Assembly (NCBI RefSeq): GCF_000747075.1
Contig: NZ_AVCH01000203.1
Coordinates: forward strand, 1-53,834
Direction: 5' to 3'
DNA length: 53,834 bases
DNA from: Arenimonas malthae CC-JY-1
GTDB taxonomy: Bacteria; Pseudomonadota; Gammaproteobacteria; Xanthomonadales; Xanthomonadaceae
Under the pieces are notes generated by a model. The model ran no database searches and was not told the origin of the DNA. It saw only the letters and a list, made by a program, of their open reading frames with translations. The first letter of the stretch is position 1; every line of letters starts with the position of its first letter. Shown here piece by piece: positions 35,076 through 45,367 of the stretch. The translations under genes and the position numbers were made by a program.

Positions 35076-38000
35076 ATGCTCGCCCGTCTGATCGAATGGT
35101 CGCTGCGCAACGTCTTCCTGGTGCTGGTGGCGACACTCGCCGTCACCGGTGCAGGCCTGTATGCCCTGGCGAGGACGCCGCTCGACGCGCTGCCCGACCT
35201 CTCCGACGTGCAGGTGATCGTGTTCACCGAGGTGCCCGGCCAGGCGCCGCAGGTGGTGGAGGACCAGGTCACCTACCCGCTGACCACGGCGATGCTGTCG
35301 GTGCCGAAGTCGAAGGTCGTGCGCGGCTTCTCCTTCTTCGGCGCGTCCTTCGTCTACGTGATCTTCGAGGACGGCACCGACATCTACTGGGCGCGCTCGC
35401 GCGTGCTTGAATACCTGGGAACCGTCTCGAAGCAGCTCCCGGCCGGTGTTTCGCCGACCCTGGGTCCGGATGCCACCGGCGTGGGCTGGGTCTACCAGTA
35501 CGTCCTCGAGGGCAGCCAGCGTTCGCTCGACGAACTGCGCGCGGCCCAGGACTGGTACGTGCGTTACCAGCTGGCCAAGGCGCCGGGCGTGGCCGAGGTC
35601 GCCAGCGTTGGCGGCTTCGTGCGCCAGTACTCGGTCACCGTGGACCCGGGACGGCTTCGCCAGTACGGGGTTCCGCTCGCCCGGATTTCCGAGGTCATCG
35701 CGGCAAGCAACCGCGACGTGGGTGGCCGCGTGCTGGAGATGGCCGAGACCGAGTACATGATCCGCGGCCGCGGCTACCTGCGTGGCATCGAGGACATCGA
35801 ACAACTGGTGGTCAAGGCCGATGGCGGCACCCCGGTGCGGGTGGGCGACCTGGCCACGGTGGAACTGGTGCCGGACGAGCGCCGTGGCATCGCCGAGCTC
35901 GACGGCGAGGGCGAGGTGGTCGCCGGCATCGCGGTGGCCCGATTCGGCGAGAACGCGCTGGCGGTGATCGAAGGCCTGGAAGCGAGGATCGCCGAGATCG
36001 CCCCTGGCCTGCCGGAGGGCGTCTCGATCCGCGCCGTGTACGACCGCTCCGACCTGATCCACCGCGCCATCGCCACGTTGCGCTGGACGCTGGTGGAGGA
36101 GGCCCTGATCGTCGCCCTGGTGTGCGTGGTCTTCCTGTTCCACGTCCGGAGCGCGCTCGTGGCGATCATCATGCTGCCCGTGGGCGTGCTGGTCGCTTTC
36201 CTGGCCATGCGCCTGCTCGGCATGAACTCCAACATCATGAGCCTGGGCGGCATCGCCATCGCCATCGGCGCCATGGTGGACGCCGCGATCGTGATGATCG
36301 AGAACGCCCACAAGCACATCGAGCGCGACAACGGCCGCACGCCGCGCCTGGCGCTGATCATCGCCGCCTGCCGCGAGGTCGGCCCGGCGCTTTTCTTCAG
36401 CCTGGTAATCATCACCGTCTCCTTCCTGCCCGTGTTCGCCCTGGAAGCGCAGGAAGGGCGGCTGTTCCATCCGCTGGCCTCCACCAAGACCTTCGCCATG
36501 GCCGCGGGCGCGTTGCTGTCGGTGACCCTGGTCCCGGTGCTGATGCTGCTGTTCGTGCGCGGCCGGATCCTTCCCGAGGCCCGGAACCCGGTCAACCGCT
36601 TCCTCGTGGGGATCTACCGGCCGGTGATCAACCTCGTGCTGCGGCACAAGGCGGCCACGGTCGGCGCGGCGCTCCTGGTGATGGCGGTGTCGGCCTGGCC
36701 CGCGTCCCGCCTGGGCAGCGAATTCATGCCGACGCTCAACGAAGGCACCCTGCTGTACATGCCCAGCTCGCTGCCCGGGATGTCCGTCACCAAGGCGGCG
36801 GAACTGCTCCAGCAGCAGGACCGGATCATCAAGGGCTTCCCGGAAGTCGAATCGGTCTTCGGCAAGGCCGGGCGGGCGCAGACCGCGACCGACCCGGCGC
36901 CGCTGGAGATGTTCGAGACCGTCATCAACCTCAAGCCCGAGGACCAGTGGCGCGAGGGCATGACCGTGGACAAGCTCATCGCCGAAATGGACGCGGCGCT
37001 GCAGTTCCCGGGCGTGGCGAACTCCTGGACCATGCCCATCAAGGCGCGCACCGACATGCTGGCCACCGGCATCCGCACGCCGATCGGCATCAAGGTCTTT
37101 GGCACCGACCTGGCCGGGATGGAGCGCCTGGCCCGGCAGATCGAAGCGGCCGTGCGCACGGTCCCCGGCACCACCAGTGCCTACGCCGAGCGCCTGACCG
37201 GCGGCTTGTACCTGGACATCGAACCCGACCGCCGGCAGCTGGCGCGCCATGGCTTGCCCGTGGGCGACCTGCAGGACGTGGTGGCCACCGCGCTGGGTGG
37301 CGACGTGGTCACGCGCACCGTGGAGGGCCGCGAGCGGTTCGGGGTGGTCGTCCGCTACCCGCGCGGGCTTCGCGACAGTCCCGAAGCCATCGCAAGCCAG
37401 GTGCTGGTGGCGACGCCCGGCGGCGCGCAGGTTCCGCTGGGCGAGCTGGCCGACCTCCGCATCCGCCGGGGCGCGCCGTCGATCCGCACCGAAAATGCCC
37501 TGCTGTCGGCCTACATCTACGTCGACACCCGGGACGCAGACCTGGGCGCATACGTGAAGGCGGCGCAGGCGGCCGTGGCGCGGGACGTCGCCTTCCCTCC
37601 GGGTTATTACGCGACCTGGAGCGGGCAGTACGAGTACATGCAGCGGGCGATCGCGAAGATGAAGGTCGTGGTGCCGGTGACCCTGGCCATCATTTTCCTG
37701 CTGCTCTACCTCAACTTCCGCCGCGTCGGCGAAGCACTGATCGTGATGCTCTCGGTGCCCTTCGCCCTGGTCGGTGGCGTGTGGCTGCTCTGGGCGCTGG
37801 ACTACAACCTGAGCGTGGCCGTGGCCGTCGGCTTCATCGCCCTGGCCGGCGTCGCGGCCGAAACCGGCGTCGTGATGCTGATCTACCTCGACCAGGCGCT
37901 GGAAGCCCGGGCCGAGGCACGTCGCGCGCAGGGCGGGGCGCTTTCCGCTGGCGACCTCGCCGAGGCGATCGTCGCGGGCGCGGTGGAACGCGTCCGCCCG

Positions 38001-38222
38001 AAGATGATGACCGTCGTGGCGATCATGGCCGGCCTGCTGCCGATCATGTGGAGCACGGGCACCGGTTCGGAGGTGATGCGACGCATCGCGGCGCCCATGG
38101 TTGGGGGTATGGTGTCGTCGACGGCGCTGACGCTGGTGGTCATCCCGGCGATCTATGCGCTGGTGAAACAACGCGCGATCTCCCGCGCCAACACGAGTCT
38201 TGCCGGAGGAGGCCTGCCATGA
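35076..38222 (+). CDS. cusA: Heavy-metal RND efflux pump, CusA family
   Basis: Inner-membrane proton-driven pump of 1048 residues (CusA of E. coli is 1047). It shows [48 protein letters not shown], the periplasmic porter domain, the membrane motif [28 protein letters not shown] with the proton-relay Asp, and the Met-containing blocks [20 protein letters not shown] typical of Cu(I)/Ag(I) transporters. ATG 35076 is one base after the cusB stop; its stop overlaps the ATPase start (ATGA). Confidence 0.97.
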   Translation: MLARLIEWSLRNVFLVLVATLAVTGAGLYALARTPLDALPDLSDVQVIVFTEVPGQAPQVVEDQVTYPLTTAMLSVPKSKVVRGFSFFGASFVYVIFEDGTDIYWARSRVLEYLGTVSKQLPAGVSPTLGPDATGVGWVYQYVLEGSQRSLDELRAAQDWYVRYQLAKAPGVAEVASVGGFVRQYSVTVDPGRLRQYGVPLARISEVIAASNRDVGGRVLEMAETEYMIRGRGYLRGIEDIEQLVVKADGGTPVRVGDLATVELVPDERRGIAELDGEGEVVAGIAVARFGENALAVIEGLEARIAEIAPGLPEGVSIRAVYDRSDLIHRAIATLRWTLVEEALIVALVCVVFLFHVRSALVAIIMLPVGVLVAFLAMRLLGMNSNIMSLGGIAIAIGAMVDAAIVMIENAHKHIERDNGRTPRLALIIAACREVGPALFFSLVIITVSFLPVFALEAQEGRLFHPLASTKTFAMAAGALLSVTLVPVLMLLFVRGRILPEARNPVNRFLVGIYRPVINLVLRHKAATVGAALLVMAVSAWPASRLGSEFMPTLNEGTLLYMPSSLPGMSVTKAAELLQQQDRIIKGFPEVESVFGKAGRAQTATDPAPLEMFETVINLKPEDQWREGMTVDKLIAEMDAALQFPGVANSWTMPIKARTDMLATGIRTPIGIKVFGTDLAGMERLARQIEAAVRTVPGTTSAYAERLTGGLYLDIEPDRRQLARHGLPVGDLQDVVATALGGDVVTRTVEGRERFGVVVRYPRGLRDSPEAIASQVLVATPGGAQVPLGELADLRIRRGAPSIRTENALLSAYIYVDTRDADLGAYVKAAQAAVARDVAFPPGYYATWSGQYEYMQRAIAKMKVVVPVTLAIIFLLLYLNFRRVGEALIVMLSVPFALVGGVWLLWALDYNLSVAVAVGFIALAGVAAETGVVMLIYLDQALEARAEARRAQGGALSAGDLAEAIVAGAVERVRPKMMTVVAIMAGLLPIMWSTGTGSEVMRRIAAPMVGGMVSSTALTLVVIPAIYALVKQRAISRANTSLAGGGLP

Positions 38223-40378
38223 GCCACCCGCACCGACCAGGAAACCCGGAACGGCCCGGGGGCGCGGCCCCCGGCACGCGCTACACCTGCCCCATGCATC
38301 CCGAGATCATCCGGGACGCGCCCGGCACCTGCCCCAAGTGCGGCATGGCGCTGGAGCCCATGGTGCCCAGCGTCGAGGACGAAGAATCACCCGAGCTCGC
38401 CGACTTCACCCGGCGGTTCTGGGTCACGCTTCCGGCGACCCTGGTCGTCCTGGCGCTGGCCATGGCCGGGCATCGCTGGGGCGCGCTGGACGCCGCCACG
38501 CGGACCTGGATCGAGCTGGCGCTGTCGACGCCCGTGGTGGCCTGGGCGGCGGCGCCGTTCTTCGCCAGGTGGGCGACGTCGCTGCGCACCGGCCAGCTCA
38601 ACATGTGGACGCTGATCGGCACCGGCGTGGGCGCGGCTTACCTCTACAGCGTGGTCGCCACCGTCGCGCCCGGGATCTTCCCGCCTTCGTTCCGCGAACA
38701 CGGCCGCGTGGGCGTGTATTTCGAAGCGGCGGCCGTGATCGTGTCGCTGACCCTGCTGGGCCAGATGCTGGAGCTGCGGGCGCGCTCGCAGACCTCGGCG
38801 GCGATCAGGGCCTTGCTCCGGCTCGCGCCCAAGACGGCGCGGCGCATCCGTGCCGATGGCAGCGAGGAGGACGTCGAGGTCTCGCAGGTGCACGTCGGCG
38901 ACCGCCTGCGCGTGCGCCCGGGCGAGAACGTGCCCACCGACGGCAGGGTCGAGCAGGGCCATTCCAGCGTGGACGAGTCCATGATCACCGGGGAATCGTT
39001 GCCGGTGGCCAAGGGGCCCGGCGACCCGGTGATCGGCGCCACGCTCAACACCTCGGGCAGCCTGGTGATGGTGGCCGGCAAGGTCGGCGCCGACACCATG
39101 CTCAGCCAGATCGTGCAGCTGGTGGCCAACGCCCAGCGTTCGCGCGCGCCGATGCAGCGCATGGCCGACGTCGTTTCCTACTGGTTCGTGCTGGCGGTGC
39201 TGTCGATCGCGGTGCTGACCTTCTTCGCCTGGGGCCTGTTCGGGCCGGAGCCGGCCTGGGTGTACGCGGTGCTCAACAGCGTCGCCGTCCTCATCATCGC
39301 CTGCCCCTGCGCCCTGGGCCTGGCCACGCCGATGTCCATCATGGTCGCCACCGGGCGCGCAGCGGGCGCCGGCGTGCTGTTCCGCGACGCCGAGGCGATC
39401 GAGAACCTGCGCAAGGTGGACACGCTGATCGTGGACAAGACCGGGACGCTCACCGAGGGCCGGCCGGCGTTCCGCACCGCCGCCGGCGCCGCGGGCTGGG
39501 AGGCCGGTGAAGTCCTGCGGCTGGCGGCCTCGCTCGACCAGGGCAGCGAACACCCGCTGGCCGCCGCCATCGTCAATGAGGCACGGGAGCGCGGACTGGC
39601 GCTGTCGGAGGCGGAGTCCTTCGAGTCCGCCAGCGGCATTGGCGTGCGCGGGCGGGTGGCGGGCAAGGCGCTGGACCTGGGCAACCATGCGCTGATGGCC
39701 GAGGAGGGCGTCGATGTGGGCGGGCTGCTGCCGCAGGCCGAATCCCTGCGCGCGGAGGGCGCCAGTGTGATGTTCCTGGCGGTGGAAGGGCGCGCAGCGG
39801 GGCTGGTCGCCGTGGCCGACCCGGTGAAGGCCAGCACGCCGGCCGCCCTGGAAGAGCTGCGCCAGGCCGGCCTGCGGCTGATCATGGCCACCGGCGACGG
39901 CGAGACCACCGCGCGCGCCGTGGCAAGGGCGCTGGGCATCGACGAAGTGCACGGGGAAGTGCGTCCGCAGGACAAGGCCGACCTGGTCGCGGCGCTGCAG
40001 CAGCAGGGCCGGCGGGTGGCCATGGCCGGCGACGGCATCAACGACGCCCCGGCGCTGGCCCGCGCCGATGTCGGCATCGCCATGGGCACCGGGACGGACG
40101 TGGCCATGTCCACCGGGCAGGTCACCTTGGTCAAGGGCGACCTGCGCGGCATCGCCCGCGCCCGCCGGATCTCCCAGGCGACGGTGGCGAACATGAAGCA
40201 GAACCTCGGCTTCGCCTTCCTCTACAACGCCCTGGGCGTGCCTGTCGCGGCGGGCCTGCTGTACCCGTCGTTCGGCCTGTTGCTCAGTCCGATGATCGCG
40301 GCGCTGGCGATGAGCCTGAGTTCGGCCTCGGTGGTGGCCAATGCGCTGCGGCTGCGCCGGGTGGGCGGCCACGCCTGA
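38219..40378 (+). CDS. Cu(I)/Ag(I)-exporting P-type ATPase with N-terminal heavy-metal-binding motif
   Basis: P1B ATPase of 719 residues. Instead of an HMA domain the N-terminus holds the heavy-metal-binding YTCPMHPEI ... [11 protein letters not shown] motif (about 23-49). Eight membrane helices, MITGES actuator loop, channel CPC in [14 protein letters not shown], phosphorylation [18 protein letters not shown] for nucleotide binding, [10 protein letters not shown] and the last-helix pattern [22 protein letters not shown] and [16 protein letters not shown] define a copper/silver exporter (CopA/SilP type). Translation is coupled to cusA, so periplasmic and cytoplasmic copper export are made together. 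Confidence 0.95.
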   Translation: MSHPHRPGNPERPGGAAPGTRYTCPMHPEIIRDAPGTCPKCGMALEPMVPSVEDEESPELADFTRRFWVTLPATLVVLALAMAGHRWGALDAATRTWIELALSTPVVAWAAAPFFARWATSLRTGQLNMWTLIGTGVGAAYLYSVVATVAPGIFPPSFREHGRVGVYFEAAAVIVSLTLLGQMLELRARSQTSAAIRALLRLAPKTARRIRADGSEEDVEVSQVHVGDRLRVRPGENVPTDGRVEQGHSSVDESMITGESLPVAKGPGDPVIGATLNTSGSLVMVAGKVGADTMLSQIVQLVANAQRSRAPMQRMADVVSYWFVLAVLSIAVLTFFAWGLFGPEPAWVYAVLNSVAVLIIACPCALGLATPMSIMVATGRAAGAGVLFRDAEAIENLRKVDTLIVDKTGTLTEGRPAFRTAAGAAGWEAGEVLRLAASLDQGSEHPLAAAIVNEARERGLALSEAESFESASGIGVRGRVAGKALDLGNHALMAEEGVDVGGLLPQAESLRAEGASVMFLAVEGRAAGLVAVADPVKASTPAALEELRQAGLRLIMATGDGETTARAVARALGIDEVHGEVRPQDKADLVAALQQQGRRVAMAGDGINDAPALARADVGIAMGTGTDVAMSTGQVTLVKGDLRGIARARRISQATVANMKQNLGFAFLYNALGVPVAAGLLYPSFGLLLSPMIAALAMSLSSASVVANALRLRRVGGHA

Positions 40379-40390
40379 CGGGACGGAGCT

Positions 40391-40427
40391 CCTGCCCCCG
40401 GGACCGCCCTGTCCACGGGGGGGCAGG
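40391..40427 (+). terminator. GC-rich stem-loop after the copper ATPase, possible terminator
   Basis: CCTGCCCCC at 40391-40399 pairs with GGGGGCAGG at 40419-40427 around a 19-base loop. No T-run follows, so it may be a weak or Rho-assisted terminator, or chance. It starts 12 bases after the ATPase stop. The remaining 115 bases to the next gene show no clear promoter. Confidence 0.35.
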
Positions 40428-40542
40428 TGACCGCCGCCTCCGCTTGCCACGCCGCAGCCTCCACCCGTCACAGGAGGCCTGCCGGCGCGGCGGCGCCGTG
40501 CCCATCATCCGCTCCACGCAATCGTGCGTATCGGAGCTGGCC

Positions 40543-41091
40543 ATGAAATTCAGACAAACCCTGCTGTCCGCCTTCGCCGCGTTCGTGGCGCTTACCGGCG
40601 TGTTGCCGTGTGGCGCAGCCACCGCCGACGGCGTGCACCCTTCGACGCCCGAACAGAACAAATCGCTCGCCCGCCGGGTGTACGAGGAGGGCCTCAACCA
40701 GGGCCGGTTCGACGTGCCCTATGCGCCGGACTTCGTCGGCCACGGCGGTGCGCGGACCTTCACCCACGCCCAGGGCATGGCCGAAGCCAAGGGCTGGCGC
40801 GATGCCTTCCCCGACCTCAACATGCGCATCGACCTGATGGTCGCCGAGAACGACATGGTGGCGGTGCGCTGGACCGCGACGGGGACCAACACCGGCACGG
40901 GCAACGGCATCCCCGCCACGGGCCGGAGCGTGGAAACCCACGGCACCACGATGTTCCGCATGGCCGACGGGCGCATCGCCGAAGAGTGGACCTGCGCCAA
41001 CTCGCTTGGCCTGATGCGCCAACTCGGTATGCTGCCGGCACCGGCCGCGGCGCCCGCGACCGGCAATGCCGCCAAGGGTGGAACCCGCTGA
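40543..41091 (+). CDS. Exported ester cyclase/SnoaL-like protein
   Basis: Protein of 182 residues with a signal peptide (about 1-25, ending PCGAATA) and a SnoaL-like alpha-beta barrel: LARRVYEEGLNQGRFDVPYAPDFVGHGG, GMAEAKGWRDAFPDLNMRIDLMVAENDMVAVRWTATGTN, HGTTMFRMADGRIAEEWTCAN. This is the ester cyclase family annotation; a real substrate is unknown. It precedes a two-component pair by nine bases and may be part of the same unit. ATG 40543 is chosen for the signal peptide. Confidence 0.85.
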   Translation: MKFRQTLLSAFAAFVALTGVLPCGAATADGVHPSTPEQNKSLARRVYEEGLNQGRFDVPYAPDFVGHGGARTFTHAQGMAEAKGWRDAFPDLNMRIDLMVAENDMVAVRWTATGTNTGTGNGIPATGRSVETHGTTMFRMADGRIAEEWTCANSLGLMRQLGMLPAPAAAPATGNAAKGGTR

Positions 41092-41099
41092 GGGCAGTG

Positions 41100-42194
41100 A
41101 TGGGCAAGCGCGTTGGACGTTCGGGCGGGCCCCCGGTGGAATACCGGGGGCTTGCCGTGCTGGCGGCCTGGACGCTCGTGGCGATGCTGCTGGCGGGCCA
41201 GGCCTGGTTTGCCGCGAACGTGCGCGGCGAATCACTGGCCTGGGGGCGCGCCAGCCTCGTCTGGCTGGCCTGGGCGGCCACGTGGGCCGCGCTCACGCCG
41301 CTTGCCCTGCGCCTGGCGGCGCGCTTCCCGGTGGAACGGCCGCGCCTGTTCCCTTCGCTCGCGGTCCATGCGTTGTCGGCACCGGCCTTCGCCGTGGCCA
41401 GCCTGGCCCTGTTCGCCCTGCTGGCGCCGCTGGTCGGCGCGTCGAATGCCGAACCCACCTGGCTGGCCACCTTGCGCCGGCTGCTGGGCACGACCTTCCT
41501 GCTGAACCTGCCGGTCTATTGGCTCGTCGTCGGCGCGGCGCAGCTGGAACGGCTGGTGCGGACGGCGCGCGAAAACGACCGCCGCCAGCTGCAACTCGAG
41601 GCGCAGCTGGCCGACGCGCGGCTGCAGGCGCTGCGCACCCAGCTGCAGCCGCACTTCCTGTTCAATGCGCTCAACACCATCTCGGTGCTGATGCGCGAGG
41701 ACGTCGATGCCGCCGACCGCATCCTGCTCCAGCTCAGCGCCCTGCTGCGCCGGCTGCTCGACAGCGGCGAGGAGCACGAGGTGCCGCTGCGCGAGGAGCT
41801 CGACTTCCTCGGGAGTTACCTCGGGATCGAGCGGGCGCGTTTCGACGGGCGCCTGGACTACGAAATCGCCGTGCCCGACGAGCTGCTGGAGGCCCGGGTT
41901 CCCAACCTCGTCCTGCAGCCCCTGGTGGAGAACGCCCTGCGCCATGGCCTCGCCGCGCGCGCCAGGCCGGGCCGGATCGAAATCAGGGCCCAGCGGCAAG
42001 GCGACGATTTGCAGCTGTTGGTGCGCGATGACGGGCGCGGCCTTCCCCCGGGGGCGAGCGAACGCGTGGGCCTGTCCAACACGCGGGCGCGCCTGGCGCT
42101 GATGTACCCCGGCAGGCACCGCTTCGACCTGCGCAACGCGCCGGATGGCGGCGTCGTTGCCGAAATAATCATTCCGCTGCGGACCCGGCCATGA
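41100..42194 (+). CDS. LytS/AlgZ-type sensor histidine kinase
   Basis: Membrane protein of 364 residues: four hydrophobic segments in residues about 18-155, a short coiled coil (RENDRRQLQLEAQLADARLQALR), the His_kinase domain with phospho-acceptor TQLQPHFLFNALNTISVLM, and an ATPase domain with LVENALRHGLAAR (N box), DDGRGLPPG and VGLSNTRARLALMY. The motif QLQPHFLFN is the signature of the LytS/YpdA class, which lacks a separate sensor domain here. Its stop overlaps the response-regulator ATG. Confidence 0.94.
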   Translation: MGKRVGRSGGPPVEYRGLAVLAAWTLVAMLLAGQAWFAANVRGESLAWGRASLVWLAWAATWAALTPLALRLAARFPVERPRLFPSLAVHALSAPAFAVASLALFALLAPLVGASNAEPTWLATLRRLLGTTFLLNLPVYWLVVGAAQLERLVRTARENDRRQLQLEAQLADARLQALRTQLQPHFLFNALNTISVLMREDVDAADRILLQLSALLRRLLDSGEEHEVPLREELDFLGSYLGIERARFDGRLDYEIAVPDELLEARVPNLVLQPLVENALRHGLAARARPGRIEIRAQRQGDDLQLLVRDDGRGLPPGASERVGLSNTRARLALMYPGRHRFDLRNAPDGGVVAEIIIPLRTRP

Positions 42195-42952
42195 GCATCC
42201 GCGTGCTGGTCGTCGACGACGAACCCATCGCCCGCCGGGGCCTCCTGCGGCTGCTCCGGCAGGAGACGGACATCGAGGTCATCGAGGAATGCGGCGACGG
42301 CGAAAGCGCGGTCGACGCCATTGGCAGGCTTGCGCCGGACCTGGTGTTCCTGGACGTGCAGATGCCCGAGCTCGATGGTTTCGCCGTGATCGAGGCGGTG
42401 GGCGCCCAGCGCATGCCCGCGGTCATCTTCGTCACGGCCTTCGACCAGCACGCCGTGCGCGCCTTCGATGCGCAGGCGCTCGACTACGTGCTCAAGCCCA
42501 TTGATCCGGCGCGTTTCCGCCGCGCGCTGCAGCGTGCGCGCGAGCGCCTGGCCAGGCTGGACGGCGACTTCGTGCGCCGCGTGGCGCTTGCCCTGGGCGA
42601 AATCGACCGGAGCGGGGCGCCGCGCCATCCCGACCGCCTGGCGATCCGCTCCGAAGGCCGGGTGCGGCTGGTGGATGTCGGCGAGGTCGAGCGGCTCGTC
42701 GCCGCGGGGAACTACGTCGAAGTCCACGCCGGCGCCAGGCCGCACCTGATGCGCGAGACCATGGCCAGCCTCGAGGCGCGGCTCGATCCCGCGTGGTTCG
42801 TCCGCATTTCGCGCGCCGCCATCATCGGCATCGGCCATGTCCGCGAAGTGCAGCCGCTGTTCAACGGCGACTTCGTCGTGATCCAGAAAAGCGGCGCCAA
42901 GGTGAACGGAAGCCGGCGTTACCGGGCGGCGCTGGAGAAGTTGCTGGGCTGA
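42191..42952 (+). CDS. LytTR-type response regulator
   Basis: Cytoplasmic transcription factor of 253 residues. The receiver domain has acidic DDEP, phospho-acceptor Asp in LVFLDVQMPELDG, Thr in FVTAF and Lys in YVLKPID; the C-terminal LytTR DNA-binding domain covers about residues 145-250 (LAIRSEGRVRLVDVGEVERLVAAGNYVEVH, WFVRISRAAIIGIGHVREVQPLFNGDFVV, GSRRYRAALEKLLG). Paired with the preceding kinase by an ATGA overlap. The regulated genes are not evident. Confidence 0.95.
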   Translation: MSIRVLVVDDEPIARRGLLRLLRQETDIEVIEECGDGESAVDAIGRLAPDLVFLDVQMPELDGFAVIEAVGAQRMPAVIFVTAFDQHAVRAFDAQALDYVLKPIDPARFRRALQRARERLARLDGDFVRRVALALGEIDRSGAPRHPDRLAIRSEGRVRLVDVGEVERLVAAGNYVEVHAGARPHLMRETMASLEARLDPAWFVRISRAAIIGIGHVREVQPLFNGDFVVIQKSGAKVNGSRRYRAALEKLLG

Positions 42953-42980
42953 AAAAAACGGGGCCGCGATGCGGCCCCGT
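42952..42980 (-). terminator. Intrinsic terminator of norB, between convergent genes
   Basis: Hairpin with ten-base stem ACGGGGCCGC (42958-42967), loop GAT and complementary arm 42971-42980, preceded on plus by seven A bases (42952-42958). For the minus-strand norB transcript this is stem plus T-run, 33 bases after the stop. It may also act on the response-regulator transcript, though a T-run is missing in that direction. The GAT loop matches the terminator at 11699-11732. Confidence 0.9.
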
Positions 42981-43012
42981 CGAGGGTTGTCGAACCCGGG
43001 GATGCGCCATCC

Positions 43013-45292
43013 TTAGCGCGCGGTCTCGACGCCTCCCTCCACCTTGGCCGGGGCCGTGCGGGGCGCGACCCACAGGCGCAGCACGAACCAAGCCAGCGAC
43101 AGCGCGCCGATGCTGAAGATCGTGTCGCCCGGAACGCGCATCCACACCAGCATGTCGATGATCGGCCGCTGCATGAACTCGGCCGAGCGGGCGAACCAGT
43201 AGCCTTCGCCGATGGCCGCGTTGAGCTGCAGGATGCCGATGGGCAGCAGGGTGAACAGCGCCATGCCCGCCAGGCCGATGTTCATCGCCCAGAAGGCGGT
43301 GCGCAGTGGCGCTTCCGGCCAGATCGCGTTCGGCTTCATGCCGCGCAGGCAGAACAGCATCAGGCCGATGCCCAGCATGCCGTACACGCCGAACAGCGCG
43401 GTGTGGCCGTGCAGCGGGGTCAGGTTCAGGCCCTGCATGTAGTACAGCGGCAGCGGCGGGTTGATGAGGAAGCCGAACAGGCCCGCACCCACCAGGTTCC
43501 AGAACGCCACCGCGGTGAAGAACAGGATCGGCCACTTGTAGCGCTGCATCCACGGCGTGGCATGGCCGAGCTTGTAGGTGTGGTAGGCCTCGAAGCCCAC
43601 GTAGGCCAGCGGCACCACTTCCAGCGCCGAGAACGAAGCGCCCAGGGCGATCACCGCCGTCGGGGTGCCCGTGAAGTACAGGTGGTGCAGGGTGCCCAGC
43701 ACGCCGCCGGCCATGAACACGATGGTGGCGAACAGCACGGCCACCGTGGCGGTCTTCACCTTGATCAGGCCCAGCTTGGTGAACAGGAAGGCGATGACCG
43801 CCGTGGCGAAGACCTCGAAGAAGCCCTCCACCCACAGGTGCACCACCCACCAGCGCCAGTACTCCACCATCGACAGGTGGGTGTGCTCGCCCCACAGCAG
43901 GCCGGCGCCGTAGAACAGGCCGATCGCCACCGTGGAGAGGAAGAGCAGGGTGGTGATGGACTTCGACTCGCCGCCCTTGCGGATGGCCGGCACCAGGCAG
44001 CGGCCCACCAGGGTCAGCCAGATGCCCAGGCCCAGGAACAGGAACCACTGCCAGAAGCGGCCCAGGTCCACGTATTCCCAGCCCTGGTGGCCCCACCAGA
44101 AGTTCTTCTCCAGGCCCAGCTTCTGCATCACCGCGAACCACTGGCCCGCGAAGGAACCCACCACGATGATGATCAGGCAGACCCAGAGCACGTTCACGCC
44201 CAGCGCCTGGTACTTCGGTTCATGCCCGGAGATGGCCGGGCCGATGTACAGGCCCATGCCCAGCCAGGCCGTGGCGATCCACAGCACCGCCAGCTGGGTG
44301 TGCCAGGTGCGCGTGAGCGAGTAGGGCAGGATTTCCGACAGCGCGAAACCGTAGGCTTCCTGGCCTTCCACCTGGTAGTGCGCGGTGACCGCGCCGAGCA
44401 GGATCTGGGTCAGGAACAGCGCCACCACGATCCAGAAATACTTGGCCGTGGCCTTCATCGACGGCGTCACCACCACCTGCGCCAGCGGGTCGGCCAGCGG
44501 CAGCTTCGGGTCTTCGTCGCGCTCGTGGTTCACGGCGTAGTGCCAGCCCAGCAGGGCCACGCCGGCGATCAGGAACAGCACGCTGAACACCGTCCAGCCC
44601 AGCAGGTGCGGCGGCGGCGTGTTGCCCACCACCGGGTCGTGCGGCCAGTTGTTGGTGTAGGTGATGTCCTTGCCCGGGCGCTCGGTGACGGCGGTCCAGG
44701 CGGTCCACCAGTAGAACGCGGTCATCTGGCGGCGGTGCTCCGCGTTCGGGACGGTGTCGTCCTTCATCGCATAGGCCTCGCGCAGCACCTTGGTGGCCGG
44801 GTCGTTGCTGAACAGGCTCTGGTAGTGCGCCGAGACGTTGGTGATGGCGGCCAGGCGGTCGGCGTCGATGGTGATGGTGCCGCTGCCTTCGTCGAAGGTG
44901 TTGGCGCGCATCATTTCCTGCAGCCGGGCTTCGAGCGCGGCCTGCTCGGGCTTGCCCAGCGAGGCATAGTCGGGCGCGGAATGGTCGGCGCGGGCCCAGC
45001 GGTCGAGGATGTCCACGGCCTCGCGGTGCAGCCAGTCGGCCGTCCAGTCCGGGGCGACGTAGCCGCCATGGCCCCAGATCGAGCCCAGCTGCTGGCCGCC
45101 GATGGACTGCCAGACGGTGCGGCCGGTCTGGATGTCATCGCGGGTGAAGACCACCTCGCCCGAGGTCGTGACGACCTTCTCGGGGATGGGGGGCATGACA
45201 CGGTGGATCTCGCTGCCGACCCAAAGCAGGGCGGCGAACGAGACCGCGAGCAGGACGGCTAGCGCTGTCCATAGTTTGCGGGTACTGCTCAT
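43013..45292 (-). CDS. norB: Quinol-dependent nitric oxide reductase (qNor/NorZ)
   Basis: Single-subunit enzyme of 759 residues that reduces NO to N2O with electrons from quinol. The N-terminal extension of about 250 residues (one helix then a periplasmic domain with DDIQTGRTVWQSIGGQQLGSIWGHGGYVAPDWTADW) is what distinguishes qNor from cytochrome-c-linked NorB. Catalytic-core features include TWHTQLAVLWIATAWLGMGLY, WGEHTHLSMVEYWRWWVVHLWVEGFFEVF (heme and FeB His and Glu), LGTLHHLYFTGTP and LHGHTALFGVYGMLGIGL. ATG 45292 is preceded by TCAGGAGAG. It has its own FNR-type promoter behind the fnr gene and a terminator after it. Confidence 0.98.
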   Translation of the reverse strand: MSSTRKLWTALAVLLAVSFAALLWVGSEIHRVMPPIPEKVVTTSGEVVFTRDDIQTGRTVWQSIGGQQLGSIWGHGGYVAPDWTADWLHREAVDILDRWARADHSAPDYASLGKPEQAALEARLQEMMRANTFDEGSGTITIDADRLAAITNVSAHYQSLFSNDPATKVLREAYAMKDDTVPNAEHRRQMTAFYWWTAWTAVTERPGKDITYTNNWPHDPVVGNTPPPHLLGWTVFSVLFLIAGVALLGWHYAVNHERDEDPKLPLADPLAQVVVTPSMKATAKYFWIVVALFLTQILLGAVTAHYQVEGQEAYGFALSEILPYSLTRTWHTQLAVLWIATAWLGMGLYIGPAISGHEPKYQALGVNVLWVCLIIIVVGSFAGQWFAVMQKLGLEKNFWWGHQGWEYVDLGRFWQWFLFLGLGIWLTLVGRCLVPAIRKGGESKSITTLLFLSTVAIGLFYGAGLLWGEHTHLSMVEYWRWWVVHLWVEGFFEVFATAVIAFLFTKLGLIKVKTATVAVLFATIVFMAGGVLGTLHHLYFTGTPTAVIALGASFSALEVVPLAYVGFEAYHTYKLGHATPWMQRYKWPILFFTAVAFWNLVGAGLFGFLINPPLPLYYMQGLNLTPLHGHTALFGVYGMLGIGLMLFCLRGMKPNAIWPEAPLRTAFWAMNIGLAGMALFTLLPIGILQLNAAIGEGYWFARSAEFMQRPIIDMLVWMRVPGDTIFSIGALSLAWFVLRLWVAPRTAPAKVEGGVETAR

Positions 45293-45318
45293 GACGGCTC
45301 TCCTGACAGGATGCCGCC

Positions 45319-45360
45319 ATGCTCGTCACCGGGGCCCGCCCGGTCACTGACTCAGGTCAA
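45319..45360 (-). promoter_or_regulatory. FNR/Anr-type promoter of norB
   Basis: Dyad CTGAC-TCAG-GTCAA at 45347-45360 (TTGAC-CTGA-GTCAG on the minus strand) and hexamer GAGCAT at 45324-45319, centres 32 bp apart. Predicted start near 45312, 20-base leader with AGGAG. The box starts just after the fnr stop codon; the hexamer equals the one at ubiU. Confidence 0.7.
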
Positions 45361-45367
45361 GTGGCCT

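Noticed and set aside
34857-38171. Frame of about 1100 codons antisense to cusB-cusA
   Set aside because: Composition rich in His, Arg, Gln and Gly with no family motif; it mirrors a certain RND pump gene. Antisense open frames are expected in DNA of this GC content.
36122-38218. Long open frame on plus running through the cusA gene in another frame into the ATPase frame
   Set aside because: Only the part from 38219 has protein-family sense (copper ATPase); the upstream part is an Arg/Gly/Ala-rich shadow of cusA, caused by high GC.
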